Assembly: GCA_029204225.1 (NCBI GenBank)
Contig: CM055107.1
Location: 20,083,997-20,147,996, forward strand
Reading direction: 5' to 3'
Origin: Diphasiastrum complanatum
Lineage: Eukaryota > Streptophyta > Lycopodiopsida > Lycopodiales > Lycopodiaceae
Length of the DNA stretch: 64,000 nucleotides
The translations under genes and the position numbers were made by a program. Shown here piece after piece: positions 50,540-63,415 of this stretch. The notes under the pieces were generated by a model. That model made no database searches. It saw only the letters and a list, made by a program, of their open reading frames with translations, and was not told the origin of the DNA. Positions within the stretch are counted from its first letter, which is position 1; each line of letters starts with the position of its first letter.

Positions 50540-50760
50540 AATGAAAACACGTAGTGTTGAAAATGTGCAGCAGATGGCTGACTCCGATCCACCATGGGTT
50601 TTGAAAATGCGATTTTCTGATCCACCTGTGGCTTTGATGGCCAAGTGTGATCCTCCTGGGTTGTGAAAATGCACAGTAGATGGTCAAGTCTGATCCTCTT
50701 GGGTTTGAAAACACGCATTAGATGGCCAACTCCGATCCACCATGGGTTTGTCTGGTCAAA
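50540..50760. repeat. Imperfect ~45-55 bp repeats
   Basis: Four or so copies of a GATCCNCCNTGGGTTTTGAAAA unit with GATGGCCAA-like segments. Related text recurs once at 51300-51390. Unit length varies. Both strands stay open, giving spurious ORFs. Confidence 0.6.
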
Positions 50761-51472
50761 GAAGACATAGATGATAGATGCCAATGATCGCACTCCAGTC
50801 ATGGCCAACCACAAAAGCCTGGCGTCCTCTCAAGGCATCCCATAATCCAATTAAGTCACTCAGAGTCCGCTGAGAGAGCTCCAGCGTTGCCTACAGGTCT
50901 GACACTTTCCAACTGCTCGTTTTGCTATGGTGATGGATTCGAGTATGGCTCAACAACCATCAGCCAGACTCATCTGTCCAACATGCGCCGGGTTTGAGGA
51001 TCTGCAGCATGGCCTCGATCACCTAATAATTCTGCATAGACAGTGCAATATGGCTCAACACCGCCCACCGAATCTGCTGGTGGAAATCTGCTACTGGGGT
51101 TTGCTCACACAGTTCAAACATGTTGCTAAATTGTCTCCATCTTTGAGATTACCTCTCCCTCTTACTCAAAAGTTATCTCCTCATCTTTGAGCAGAAGTGT
51201 TTTTCCTATCCCTATCTCAAGGTGTTCTCATGCCAGCCTTGAACTATCCCTTTTCCTTTCATGGCAACACCCACTCAACATCATGATTTAGCAACTTAAT
51301 AATGCGATTGTTTGATTCACTTGTGGGTTTGATGGCCGAGTTGTGGGTTTGATGGCCGAGTCTGATCCTCTTGAGTTTTGAAAATGAGATTGCAACTCTT
51401 GAATAGTCTAAAGTCTATGAAGAGCCCTCATAGTCCTCAAAGTATGATGCACTAGTGGAGTTGGCAAGGCCG

Positions 51473-51540
51473 ACAAGGAGTACACTCAAGTGTGTGTAAC
51501 ACCCTTGCCAACAAGGAGTACACTCAAGTGTGTGTAACAA
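51473..51540. repeat. Tandem duplication, ~38 bp unit
   Basis: CAAGGAGTACACTCAAGTGT plus GTGTAACA occurs twice in a row, separated by CCCTTGCCAA. Confidence 0.8.
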
Positions 51541-52430
51541 TAAGGGAGCTTATGTAATAATCTCTCCAAGCTGAACTACTCAGCATATAATAAAATAAAG
51601 CTAAGGTGACTAAATCATATGACTAGCTTCTTCTAGTTAAAACACAACCAAGTGTATTGGTCATCCTAGACAACATGCTGAAAAAATAAAGAAAAATCCT
51701 CTTTAGAAAAGGTCGGTACAGATAAATAATGCTTCTCAACTAATTGAGCTCTTCGATATGAAAAGATAATGTTGTTATTGTTGCTGGTACTCCTATGTTG
51801 GGTCATCTTATGGCGGTTGTCTCGATGTCAATATGGAATAGAGAGGGATCATCTGAGTTGTCTTCTCTATCTCATCTCCATGTGAAGAAAGTGGTGAGTC
51901 AGCTATGTGATAATCCAGCCCTCTGATGTATAGTAGTCCAAAGTGTAGCATCTCTCAACTAGGGCATCTCTCTAAGCATGAGGGCATTGCTTGCTCTAAA
52001 AGGTAAACTATGGCAATGTCTTTCACAGTTGTGTTACTCAAACATGTATTAAGAGACAATGAGAAATCACTAACCAGCTTCTATCTACAATATACAATCA
52101 TGACCCGATTTGCAGCTTGTAATCTCTGCATGATATCAAATACATTGAATGTCAGAATCCCTGGAGGATCTATGAGGCAACTAATCATAGGATTAGCCTT
52201 GATGCATTAGTTATTTCAAGAGCCAATATCAAATCTCAAAACAACAAGTGAGACAAAAACTAACAGGAGTAACTCAATTATTGTAGTGATCTAGCACTCT
52301 AGCGAACTCATTTGCATAAGCAGGCTACTAGTGATTTTTCTACAAAAAATTGCAATTGTTAATCCAACCTACCCCTTCATTAACTAGCAAAAATTTTATT
52401 GATGTATTTGGCAATTTTTTCGTCATGCAA

Positions 52431-53257
52431 ACAGCCTATCTGTCGCGAAAGCGAAACTGTTTCTTTTTCGTTTTTGTTTTCGTTTTCGTATTCGCGAACG
52501 ATTTTGTGTCTTTGAATTTTCTTTTTCGTGGAAGCTTCACAGGAATCTAGACTCGCGATTGCACATCACTAAACACATTCTATTCTAGCTATCAAGACAA
52601 ACGACGCAAGACAAGGAGATGCACGAAAATAGAGCAACTGTATTATGAGTTTAATTTTTAGAGCGAGATCGTCAATGTCTCGCTCGTTGGTGGAATGACA
52701 CTTTGCTCTTGTTCATTGTGTTTTGCTCGTTGGCAGACTTTCATGCACAGCTCCCTTGTTTCTAGTATTTTTCTTTTCTGCTCTACTCGCTACGTCTCTC
52801 TCTGTCGCTTACATAAATTCTGTCTATTCTCTTATATCTTTTTATGATCCAGAGAGGATAGTTTATATTTCCACTGTGTGGAGTTTACAAGATAGCTAAA
52901 CGCAGAATCACAAGACTTAAGGCTAATTAACTAATTCGTTACTCTCTGTTGTTGCCACTCGTTTCAGCTAGGTGTGAAGTCTACGACTCCAAGCCCATTG
53001 AGCTGCCAGCTGGCAGCGCAAAAGATTTTCCTTCGTTTGTTTCGTTTCCTTCGTTTGCTTTCGCTCATTTCGTTTCTTTCGTATCTTTTCGTTTTGTGTC
53101 CGGTTTGCGATCCTGGAGGTATGTTTACGATTCATGAATGATTCAGAAATTGTTCGTCCTTCGAGTCAAGGCATGTCGACTTTCGCAAATTGTTCTCGTT
53201 CGACATTCGCTTCATATTCGTGTTGCGGCAAAGTTGCAGGAGTTCACCATTTTTGAC
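52431..53257 (-). repeat. Probable LTR region of copia C
   Basis: It lies just past the copia C purine tract and begins TGTCAAAAATGG on the minus strand at 53258. The interior is rich in TTTCGTTT-like runs (52445-52500 and 53025-53100). The far end could not be fixed, so the start given is approximate. Confidence 0.4.
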
Positions 53258-53489
53258 ACTCCCTCTTGAACCTTGCAGCTTTGGACGTTTAATCCAATTG
53301 TCTTTCTTTGCCTGACAAAGAGTGGCTTGTCGAGCGACTTCGTGAGCAGATCTGCAATCATGTCTTCTGATTTTATATACTGGATTTGGAACTCTCCTTT
53401 CGAGATTAAATCTCGAATGTGATGGTACTTCAGAGGTATGTGTTTTGTCTTTGAATGGAAGACAATATCTTGGGATAGATAGATGGCAC

Positions 53490-55250
53490 TCTAAGAGTCC
53501 ATCATCATCATGCTTGGCCCTTCTTGTGGTATCTCGATTGCCTCCATCATCATCTGCAGCCACATTACCTCATTCGCCACCTTTGAAGTTGCGACGTATT
53601 CAGCTTCGCAAGAGGATTGAGCCACGAAGGTTTGCTTTTTGCATATCCAGCTGATTGTAGCTTCGCACGCTATGGTACATCCTCCAGTTATGGACTTGCT
53701 GTCATCTTTGCAACTCGCCCAGTTCGCATCACTGTAGTGGTGTAGCTCAAATCCTTTTTTTTCGTTTCCAGCTTTGTAGGTTAGTCCCATATACTGGGTA
53801 CCCTTCAGATACTATAGGATTCGTTTTGCCATTTGCCAATGTGCCAGGCCAGGATTGGAAGAGAATTGGCTCAAGGTGTAAACAGAGAAAGCTAGATCGA
53901 GTCTGGTACAAGTGGTGAGGTACATCAGACTACCGATTAAGTTCTGGTAGGGTATACCTGCCATTTTCTGTTCTTCCTCTTCCGTTTTTGGGCAATCTTG
54001 CTTCGTGAGCGTGGCTCCAGCTATCATTGGTGTAGTTTTTTCTTTGCAGTCCATCATGTGGTACTGCTTGAGCACCCTTCTGGCATATTTTGACTGACTC
54101 AAGTGCATTTTGCCCTTTGTTCGATCTCTTCTGAGCTCCAGCCTGAGACATCTTGTTGCTTCTCCAAGATCTGTGATTTCGTAGCTTTCAGAAATCTAAC
54201 TCTTCGTGTCTTTGATCAGCATCAAGGAATTTCCTATCATTAGGGAATCATCCACGAAGATTGTCAGTATCACAAAATCTTTTCCTACTCTTTTTATGTA
54301 GACATTACAGTCTGGTTGTGTAGGAATGGATTCTAGAGACTTCAGAAGACCATTGAGCTTCTTGTACCAAGCTCGTGATGCCTGTTTTAGACCATAGGTG
54401 CATCTCTGCAACCGACAGACATATTGTCGATTGTCGGGGTCTTCAAAACCTTCAGGCTATTTCATGAAGATTTTCTCTTCTAGATCTTCATGGAATAAGG
54501 TTGTTTTCACGTCAATCAGGTGAATTTCCAGATTGTGTTGTGTAGCGTATGCAAGGAGTAGTCGTATCATTGTCATCTTGACCATCGACGAATATGTGTC
54601 GAAATAATCAACACCATATCTCTGTGTGTAGTCCTTTGCGACAAGACTTGCCTTGTAGCGGCCAATGGTGCCATCTAATTTCATCTTTTTCTTGTATACC
54701 CACTTGTAGTCGACTGTTTTTCTGTTTTCTGGCAGTGGCTCTAATGCCATGTCGTGTTTCGCCTCATCGACTCAATCTCCTCTAACATTGCCTGCTTCCA
54801 GAATTCTCCCTCTGCACTCTGGATAACTTCTTGATATGTTGCTGGCTCTTCAATGAAGCTGCAGTACTCGAACTATGTGTCTTCGCTCCACTGAAGATTG
54901 TCAGAGTAATGGTCTGGAGGTCTTCTTTGTCTCGTTGACCTTCTAGGTTCATTTCATCGCTGCTCGAACATTTCTTGTTCGTGGGGTTGATCCTCTGCTT
55001 CTTGCTACTCTGGAGTCTGTGATTCTGCAGGCTGATTTGATGTCTGTCCTCGATCTCCCTCTTGAATAAGCAGCACTGTGAAGATCTCATGGCCTCTTTC
55101 GTCTTTTAGTCCAGAAAATGTGGACTCATCAAACTTCACATCTCTGCTCGAAACAACCTTCCTTGTGGTTGGATCATAGAGCCTGTACACTTGTGTTCCA
55201 TTCGAATAGCCGACCATGATTGTTTGCTCTGATTTGTCATCGAGCTTGCT
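53490..55250 (-). pseudogene. Copia C reverse transcriptase and RNase H
   Basis: VDYKWVYKKKMKLDGTIGRY opens RT; then IHLIDVKTTLFHEDLEEKIF, RCTYGLKQASRAWYKKLNG and FVILTIFVDDSLMIG (active site FVDD). RNase H follows with YARRVLKQYHMMDCKEKTTP, IGSLMYLTTCTRLDLAFSVY, HYSDANWASCKDDSKSITGG and SSCEAEYVATSKVANEVMWL. Stops at several points. A further Pol tail (KTKHIPLKYHHIRDLI) runs to 53262. Confidence 0.85.
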
Positions 55251-56530
55251 TCATTTTTCTTTTGCAATGTGCTTATATGCTTCACATCCAAACACACATA
55301 CGTATGATAGATCAGGCTTTCTACATGTCCACATTTTGTACGGCGTCTTGTTATCCAGCGCTGTCGTTGTTGATCTATTCTGCAGGTGTACAATTGTAGC
55401 TATTGCCTCAGCCCAGAATTGACCTGGCAACTGAGCCTCTGCCATCATGCATCTGGCTCCTTCAACTAGCGTTTTGTTTCTTCTTTTTGCAACACCATTG
55501 TATTCTGGTGTGTATGCAGGAGTGAACTGGTGTTCAATCCCCTATTTTTCGTAGAATTTTGCGAATTCTTTGCTTTTGTATTTACCTCCTTTGTCAGATC
55601 TGAGGATTTGTATCTTTTTTGAGGTGTGTCATTCTACAAATGCCACGAACTTCTTGAAGGAATCAAACACTTCGGATTTCTTCTTTAAGTAGTAGATCGT
55701 TGTCATCTGGTTGTAATCATCTATGAATGTCAGAAAATACCTCAAACCTGAGAGCGAATCCATCTTCATCGGTCCACAGACATCAGAGTGGACGAGCTCA
55801 AGAACTTCCTTGGATCTTCTTCCTTCATGTGTGAATGGATTCTGATGTTGCTTGCCTTTCTGACAGGCTTCACAGAACTCAATTCTGGGCCTTGAAATAT
55901 TGAGACATGTGACTATGTCTTTTCTGCTCATGTCATACAGGCTCCGCATGTTCAGATGATACATTTTCTATGCCAGAGCTTTTCTGATGCATTTAATATG
56001 CTATCAGAGTTGTTGATTATCTTGGCTTGGTAGAGGTTTCACTCTCTGCATCCGACCGTCAACAACTTGTTTGTCATTTTCTCGATCATGCGGCATGTGT
56101 TGCCGTCAAACAAAACTCAAATGCCAAGATCTGTCATCTTGGAGACTGATCACCGATCTTTTCTGAGTGAGGGCACATAGAGTGCTCCTGGTAGCTCTGC
56201 TTGGCCTGATAGTGTTCGCAGCTGTAGAGTGTCGATGCCCTTGACATCGTGTCTGCTCCCATCACCCAGAATCACTACTCTGTTGTTTTTGAGCTCTCTG
56301 AAGTCGATCAAGATCTTCTTGTTGTAGGTGATGTGTGACGTTGCTCCTGAATCAATGACTACATCGTAGTCGTGTTCAGTGTAGCTGGTTGAAGCTTCAT
56401 CAAGTATCATGAAGGCTTCATCACCTCTATCAACATCCTTGGATGACTCTACAACATTAGCCTTTTCAGCTTTGTTCTTTCTTTTTGGGTTGAATCTGCA
56501 ATCGTATGCAGAGTGTCCCTTCCAGGTCCT
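55251..56530 (-). pseudogene. Copia C protease and integrase
   Basis: Protease VVIDSGATSHITYNKKIL near 56350. Integrase has LELVHSDVCGPMKMDSLSGL (first Asp, about 55800) and LRSDKGGKYKSKEF (second Asp). At the third site NGVAKRRNKTL has Lys where the DDE Glu should be. FWAEAIATIVHLQNRS follows. Stops split it several times. The Glu to Lys change alone would kill strand transfer. Confidence 0.8.
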
Positions 56531-58782
56531 TAACCGAATATGGCCATAACATTCTTCTCTCCTTAAACTATTTCTATCCTTAGAAGCTCCTCAACAATTC
56601 TTTTAACTTTCAATATTAACCGAGGAAATCATTATTCTTAGTTTGACTTCCATATCAAACAAGTACTCAGAGCTAAACCTATTTCCAATCATTAATCTTT
56701 GTTCTGGAGTACGACTCAAGTTTGAAAAGTACACTAGCAATAAATTTCTCAACTAGGTTACACTCAACACCAATTAGTAGCATCACCTTCATGTAAAACA
56801 CTTACATGAACCATTGAGTGAAATATTTCCTAACTTAGGAGATTAAAGTTAAAGAAAAATAATAATAATTCACATTATGAAATTATCCACAAACTCTGGC
56901 AGACAATTCATAAAAAGCTTCTAAGTACAACTATCCTTAGAATCCAATTCTAAGATATGATAATTCTTTCAACTAGAATCTCTATGAGAATCATTAAGAT
57001 ATAGAATGATTAAAACTCGACTTTGAGTATCTTAGATACTTTTTTGAGTTCAATGCTCTTGTTTCTAGTATCAAATGCAAGAAAGTAGCACCCATTTATC
57101 TTAATAGATTTTTCTATCTCCTATGATAACTGGCGATCCAATCAAATGAAAAATTGCACTCAAGCATCTGTAGACCATAAACTGTAGCTGAATAGCATCC
57201 ACTAGATAAATAAAATAATATGTGTGAGATCCATAGGTTCTCAATTAGAATATTAGAGTAAAGAAATTCAAAACAATGATTCTAACTCTTACTCGATTAA
57301 TAGGTAAAGAATTAATCATCACACTTGAGAATAATCACAATCTGCCTATAATCCTCTGACAATAATTCTGTATCTATTTATGATCTATCAATCATAAATA
57401 TTTAGATTCTTATGATTCGTTAATCATAATTTTTTGGAATCCAAAACCATAATCATTTATTGGATACTGGAGTATATGTCCAACATAACTCAAGAAAAGT
57501 GAGAATCATTCCAAAATCTTTCCACTAAGAAAATATTGGATTTAGAAATATTTTTCAAACATGATTCTTTAACTGAAGTGCAAGATTCAAGTTCTATAAA
57601 CCACTGGTAATTAAAGACTGAATACATGCCAAAATGACAATCATCTTCAACTACAAAAAAACTTTAGATTACCATCTAGAATCAAATCTAGATATTCAAA
57701 GTCCTGCTGAATATCAATTCAAATATTATTCTCGAATTCATTATGATTTGTTATCCAATTGAGTGCTCTGGAATACAATCACTAATGAGCCGAGTCTATT
57801 CCTTAACTATGTAATACTCTATGCCAAGGATAGTGTATATCCAATGCACATAATTTTAACTGATGAAAATGATTCGCTAAGACAAGCAATATAATTAACA
57901 AACTATCAGTTCTTGGTGAATCCCCTTCACACTGATCATTTTACCAATTATCTTCATCCTGGAGTTATCAACTACTCAAGTTAATTGCCAATGATTCAGA
58001 AGTCTCAAATGTCTAGGTGCGGATCTTAATTATACTAGCATAACACCACATATAGATCCATATCCAAATCATTCATAAGTTAATCCATAGATCTTCCATA
58101 CAAAGATTTGTTAACTCTGCAAGTATCTATCAAACAATACTTGATCATATGTCTATGTTCACCGACTAGGTTAAATGCACCAAATAACTTTATTAACCAG
58201 GAATACACAGTAGATTCATACAAGTTTAATCGTACACATATGTGAATAATCTCACTATGACCTAGTACATAAACACATTCTTATCTGGCAGATTCCTCCA
58301 TAACCCACATATGTTACTCACATAACTCATTGAGATCTTGTAACTCAACTATAGAAGATTTTCTATTTCTCATGAGTAAATAACATATCCAGAAAATCTC
58401 TGAGATGAATAACATTCACTCTCAACGGTTTTCCAATCCCACTTACCTCTAATTACATAATTTATTCCACTCACTCAACCCCTCTCTGATCCTAGTACCT
58501 AAACTAATATTAGGTTGATCCAATACAAACATCTCAGACTTAAATTTTGATCAAATTCACTTCTATTCCAATCAAAATGGAATTAGTAACCTTTGACCTT
58601 TCACTGTACTACTTATAGATAATGATTTAACTTTCAAACTTATTCTAGATTCAGATTGTCCAGACAATCCCTAGAGAATTTCTCTTATTTGAAAAGTTCC
58701 AAATAGGTATCCTACTCTGAATCTACTCGATATTACTTTTAGACCAATCTCATTTCTATACCACAACTGGTTCTCTTCTAAA
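56531..58782. other. AT-rich spacer between two copia fragments
   Basis: 2.25 kb of strongly AT-rich sequence with no open frame above 60 codons and no motif. It separates the 5' break of copia C (minus) from the 5' break of copia D (plus). It could be one inserted noncoding element or host DNA. No terminal repeat was found. Confidence 0.4.
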
Positions 58783-59455
58783 GAGGCTATTGGCCTACCA
58801 AGATCACTTTCCAAAGATATCAAGCCATGTGAGGCTTGTGCTATTGCAAAATCACATAGAAAGCCATATCAAAAGTCTTCTATCAAGACTTCTCATCCTT
58901 TGGAATTAATTCACTCGGATGTTCATTTTTCTTCCTCAAAAAGTATTGGTGGTGCTACTTGTTTTGTTACGTTCATTGATGATTTTATAAAATATACTTG
59001 GTTGTACCTTCTTTCTTCAAAATCTATGGTGTTTGAACACTTACTAGTTTTCAAAGCTTATGTTGAGAAAAAGTTTTCTTTCAAAGTTAAAGCTTTGAGA
59101 TGTGATGGAGGAGGTGAATACTTCTCCAACAAGTTCTATGATTATTGTGAGGTTGAAGGGATTAAAAGAGAGTTTTCTTGGGCTTATTTCCCATCTCAAA
59201 ATGGGGTTGCCAAAAAAAAAAATCGATCTCTATGTGAATGTGCTAAAGCAATCCGAGTTGAAGGTTCTTTGCCTATTGAATATTGGGGAGAAACAATTAA
59301 TTGTGCAAATTATTTGTGCAATAGATTACTCATAATACACTTGCAGGAAGATCACCATGTGAAGTCTTATCCAAGAAGAAACCTGAGGTTGATCACCTTA
59401 GAGTTTTTGGATGTGCTTGCTTTGTTCATGTACCCTTGGAAACAATGAAAAGAGA
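58783..59455 (+). pseudogene. Copia D integrase
   Basis: PLELIHSDVHFSSSKSIGGA gives the first Asp and LRCDGGGEYFSNKF the second. At the third site NGVAKKKNRSL has Lys for the catalytic Glu, the same change as in copia C. LPIEYWGETINCANYLCNR follows. The frame runs 182 codons from 58900, then shifts. Confidence 0.85.
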
Positions 59456-61305
59456 TGATCCAAATTCAATGAAAGGGATCATGGTTGGATACTCATCCAA
59501 CAAGAAGGCATACAGAATTTATGTTCCCTCTACCTCAATTACAATTGAGAGTAGAGATGTTATTTTTCATGAGAATAAAAAATACATCCTTGATGAGGCT
59601 GAGATCAAAGACTATCAAAAGGATTATCCTATCATCACCCTTGAAGATAGCATGAAGAGATCGGGCCGAGAATTGAGGAGGAGTCACCTCGAGTTTTCTC
59701 ACCAAGGAGATCACAAAGAGAAAGATCCAAGCCTAAGAGGCTCACATATGGAGATAAAGGCAAACAAGTGGAACTCAACTCCACTAATTATGCATATTTC
59801 GTTTCACATGAAGAGCCAAAGGATGTACATGACGCAATCAACTCAAGAGAATGGTTTCTAGCCATGAAGGAGGAGTATGATGCATTGATTGCCAACAAGA
59901 CATGGGAGCTTGTGGATCTTCCATCCAACAAGCATACTATTGGTTGCAAATGGGTTTTTCGAGTCAAATATAATCAAGATGGCACAATCAACAAGTACAA
60001 GGCAAGACTTTGTGCAAAGGGCTTTGCCCAAGTTTATGGACTTGATTATGAGGAGACTTTTGCTCCTGCTGCAAAGATGGTATCAATAAGAGTCATCACT
60101 TCTATTGCTTGTTTTTTCAAATGGCAAGTTTTTCAACTAGATGTCTCAAATGTTTTCTTAATGGATATCTAGAAGGAGAGATTTATATGGAACAACCTCC
60201 TGGGTTTATCCAAGACAAGACCAAAGTTTTCTTGCTCTTCAAAAGTCTCTATGGACCAAAGCAAGCACCAAGATTATGGTATTCTCAACTTAACACTTTC
60301 CTTATCTCACTAGGATTCAATCTTAATAACTAAGATCCTTCCTTGTATGTCAAGTTCTATGATAGTGATATTTTCATTCTTCTAATTTATGTTGATGATA
60401 TTATCCTAACAAGAAGTTGTGTCAATTTAGTTGAAGAAACCAAAATTGCACTTGGAAGAGAATTGAAGATGCAAATCTTGGAAAAATTCATTACATCTTA
60501 GGATTAGAGATCGACTTCCATAAAGAGAAAGCTTTTGTTTGTCAATCCAAGTATGCTCTTTCAATGTTGAAAAAGTTTAATATGCTAGATGGTAAGAGTA
60601 TTGATACTCCTATGGAGCAAATTGTAAAAGACCCTAATAAAGGTGATGAAAGATCCTTTGAGGACATCACTCTTTTTAGGAGCCTTATAGGCTCCTTAAT
60701 TTGGCTTACCATAACTAGGCCTGATGTAGGTTTTAGTGTTCAAGTTGATCCAAGATATGCAAAATCCTACTATTCATCATTGGAAAATGGCCAAAAGGGT
60801 GCTTAGGTACATATCTTCAACCTATGATTATGGTTTGTTATACAAAAGTGAAGATCTTTCTATTGTTGGCTATTCTGACTCGGATTTTGCTAATGATAAA
60901 GTGGATCGGAAATCTACAAGTGCATATGTCATATACCTTGGAGGAAATTTAATATCTTGGCTTTCTAAAAAGCAAGATACCATATCACTCTCATCTTGTG
61001 AAGTTGAATATAAGGCACTTACTACTACAACAAAAGAAGTGCTTTTGATCAAGATGTTACTTTTGGAGCTAAAGACTGTGTGACAATATTTCAGCACAAG
61101 CCCTTGCCAACAATCCAATATTTCATGCAAGGAGCAAACACATCGAAGTTGCACATCACTTCGTAAGAGATAAGCTCATTGGAGAGAAAATCTACTTGGA
61201 ACACATCAACACCTTTGAGCAAAAATTTTTTCATCAAGCATAGAGCCAATCTTGGAGTAATTCCAAGATCCATATTCAAGTCAACATAGATCAATTTTTA
61301 GGAGG
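59436..61305 (+). pseudogene. Copia D reverse transcriptase and RNase H
   Basis: MKGIMVGYSSNKKAYRIYVP ends the integrase region. RT starts near 59800 with EWFLAMKEEYDALIANKTWE, then [63 protein letters not shown] and IYVDDIILT (active site, about 60390). RNase H has LIGSLIWLTITRPDVGFSVQ, YSDSDFANDKVDRKSTSAYV and SLSSCEVEYKALTTTTKEVL, then SKHIEVAHHFVRDKLIGEK near 61133. About five stops or shifts. Confidence 0.85.
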
Positions 61306-61307
61306 AG

Positions 61308-62021
61308 TGTTGAAAAATGAAAAATCATTGATCTTGACTGTAGGCTTTAGAAAAAGTTTTTTCTATGTGCATGTATTGTAAATGCCAAATTTGGCCTAGA
61401 AGAAACTCGAGCTATATGGTTTCTTGAGTCTAGTTGGTCATATACAACATACATATAGAATGTAGACATAAAAATGCCAATTATGGGCTTGTAGAAACTC
61501 GTGGCACATCACATGCAATGGTTGTAATTGTTCCATAGTGACATGCAAGGCATGCACAAAGTGAATTGCACACATGCATAGTGATTTGTAGAATTCTAGT
61601 TTAGAATTTGACACACAGGTAGAAATGCATGCATGTTAAGTGACAAATGTCACTAGTTTTCTAGTTTTCACTTTTAGATGTGGAAGAAAATAAGAAGGAG
61701 ATGGTTCTACCTCGAGGTACTCCAATCTCCGTAACTATGTTTAAGCTCTCTCATAATTTACTATGAAGAACCAAGCTTTGAAGCTATTCCATGTCAATTT
61801 GGATCTATATTATTGTTTGCTTGAATTTTGCGCTCTCTTTCTCTCTCTAACTCAAGTAGAGGATTATATGCACTAAATTCTTGTACTTCTTCTCTTTTGA
61901 TTTTGAATGCAATCATTCTTTGATTATTAGCATGCTAGATTATGCTTTGGTCATAAATCGTAGAACTAGATCTTGATATTCAATCTAGATTCAATTTATG
62001 TGCTAAACACAAAGCTTAACA
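61308..62021 (+). repeat. 3' LTR of copia D
   Basis: TGTTGA starts directly after AGGAGGAG. A matching end TTAACA falls at 62021, giving 714 bp. The start is well supported; the end rests on the short inverted repeat and on CACTA homology beginning about 100 bp later. Confidence 0.5.
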
Positions 62022-62109
62022 AGATCATTCACACTTGAGAATCAGTCCCCAAATGTGTGAGCTTGCTGGAATTTTATCAATTGGCATGCTAGCCACCATT
62101 CTTCAGATG

Positions 62110-63415
62110 GGGTTATGAGAGTACCCTCATATTGACAAAGAGTATCCATGTTTTGCAAGTGAATCTAGAAACATAAAATTTGGACTTGCAACAGATGGGG
62201 TGAATCCCTTTGGCAAGATGTCAAGCACATGGACTACTTGGCCAGTGGTGTTGGTCAACTACAACATTCCACTGTCTAACCATAAAAAAAGGACATCTCA
62301 TGTTAGCACTTTTAATTCCTAGAAAACACAAAGTAAAAAATATGGATGTCAACCTTGCACCGTTAGTTGAAAAATTGGAGCTAATATTATGGAAGGGTGT
62401 CCAAGCGTATGACATCTCACGTCCAATACAAGACAACAACTTTTTGTTGCACGCAATTCTAATGTGGACATTGCATGACTATCCAGGATTGGGTGATTGT
62501 TCAGGTGACTAGAATATGAGATCATTTGTATTTTCTATATATTTATTTTTTCTATATTTGTTATTTATGTTTACTTTTTTGATCTACAAGTAGCACGAAT
62601 TACATTTGATCTTTTGAGGTTTTACAACTTCCAGATATCACGCGTGTCTCATTTCTGGACCAAATATTGATGCTGGACACTCACGTCATCTAAGCAAAGT
62701 TGTATATGAAAATCATCGCAAATACTTGCATGAGGATCATTCATTTCGGCATACACAAAGAAGAGGATTTTGAGGAAAGACGGGAATAAGGATGCCTCCA
62801 AAGAGAATGTCCATGGCAAACTGGCACAAGCTCTGGATTGAATCTAGGACCAAGCCAATCAATGGTATGAAAAGACTATCTATCTTTCATTGTCTACCAT
62901 ATTGGAATAAACTTGGTCCAATACAAGTGCACTTGGTCCAAGAAATTGGTATTGCCGGTCCTGTGCACTCAAGGTACAAAATACATTATTTTGGTTTTTG
63001 TGGCTTCAATATATTTAGCATTATTTTTTTTCTGTCATTGAACATTGCTCTCATCATGCAATAAATGTTTATAGGTGGATGTTTTTTTTGGAGAGATTCA
63101 TAAAAGTTTTGAAAAATTTTGTGCATCAAAGGGCAGATCAGAGGGAAGTATGGCCGAGGGGTGGTTAGTGCAAGAATCTCTTATTTATGTCACTGAATTT
63201 TTGGTTCAAATACGTCCATCTACTCCACGGCTATGGAATGATGAGGAGAACAATGAGGTAAAATGTGAAAAACCCCAAGGTATTGGTGCTCCTAAGAAAA
63301 TGACACATTTTCTTAGAGAAATTTTTTTTACTTTCATGCTCTATAATTCTCGAGCGATGGATAAGTGGTTGGAATTATATGAACAAGAGAAGAAAAAAAA
63401 AAACATTGTCTAGAA
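62110..63415 (+). pseudogene. CACTA (En/Spm) TNP2-like transposase fragment
   Basis: FASESRNIKFGLATDGVNPF then TTWPVVLVNYNIPLSNHKK; a shift at an A-run near 62285, then KKGHLMLALLIPRKHKVKNM and LLHAILMWTLHDYPGLGDCS; SRHLSKVVYENHRKYLHEDH and FRHTQRRGF; MKRLSIFHCLPYW. From 63075, FEKFCASKGRSEGSMAEGWL and VQESLIYVTEFL belong to the C-terminal domain (DUF4218-like). This order matches plant TNP2 transposases. Stops, shifts and gaps show it is dead. No CACTA terminus was seen. Confidence 0.8.

Larger units (their letters stand above)
49914..52430. other. Unassigned region with short repeats
   Basis: No coding homology recognised. Imperfect repeats occur at 50540-50760 and 51300-51390, and a tandem duplication at 51473-51540. 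The rest shows nothing. Confidence 0.35.
53258..56530 (-). mobile_element. Ty1/copia element C, pol nearly complete but broken
   Basis: Reading down from 56530: zinc knuckle (GHSAYDC), protease (VVIDSGATSHIT), GAG-pre-integrase (LYHLNMRSL, FCEACQKGKQ), integrase, RT, RNase H, then a purine tract (AAGAGGGAG) and LTR start at 53258. Gag upstream of the zinc knuckle is missing. In-frame stops and shifts occur about every 300-600 bp, so it is an old copy. Confidence 0.85.
58783..62021 (+). mobile_element. Ty1/copia element D, 5'-truncated
   Basis: Starts inside GAG-pre-integrase (EAIGLPRSLSKDIKPCEACA) and continues through integrase, RT and RNase H to a purine tract (AGGAGGAG) and 3' LTR at 61308. 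Frames are broken at several points, but the YVDD box survives. It resembles copia A in the PCEAC region. Confidence 0.85.
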
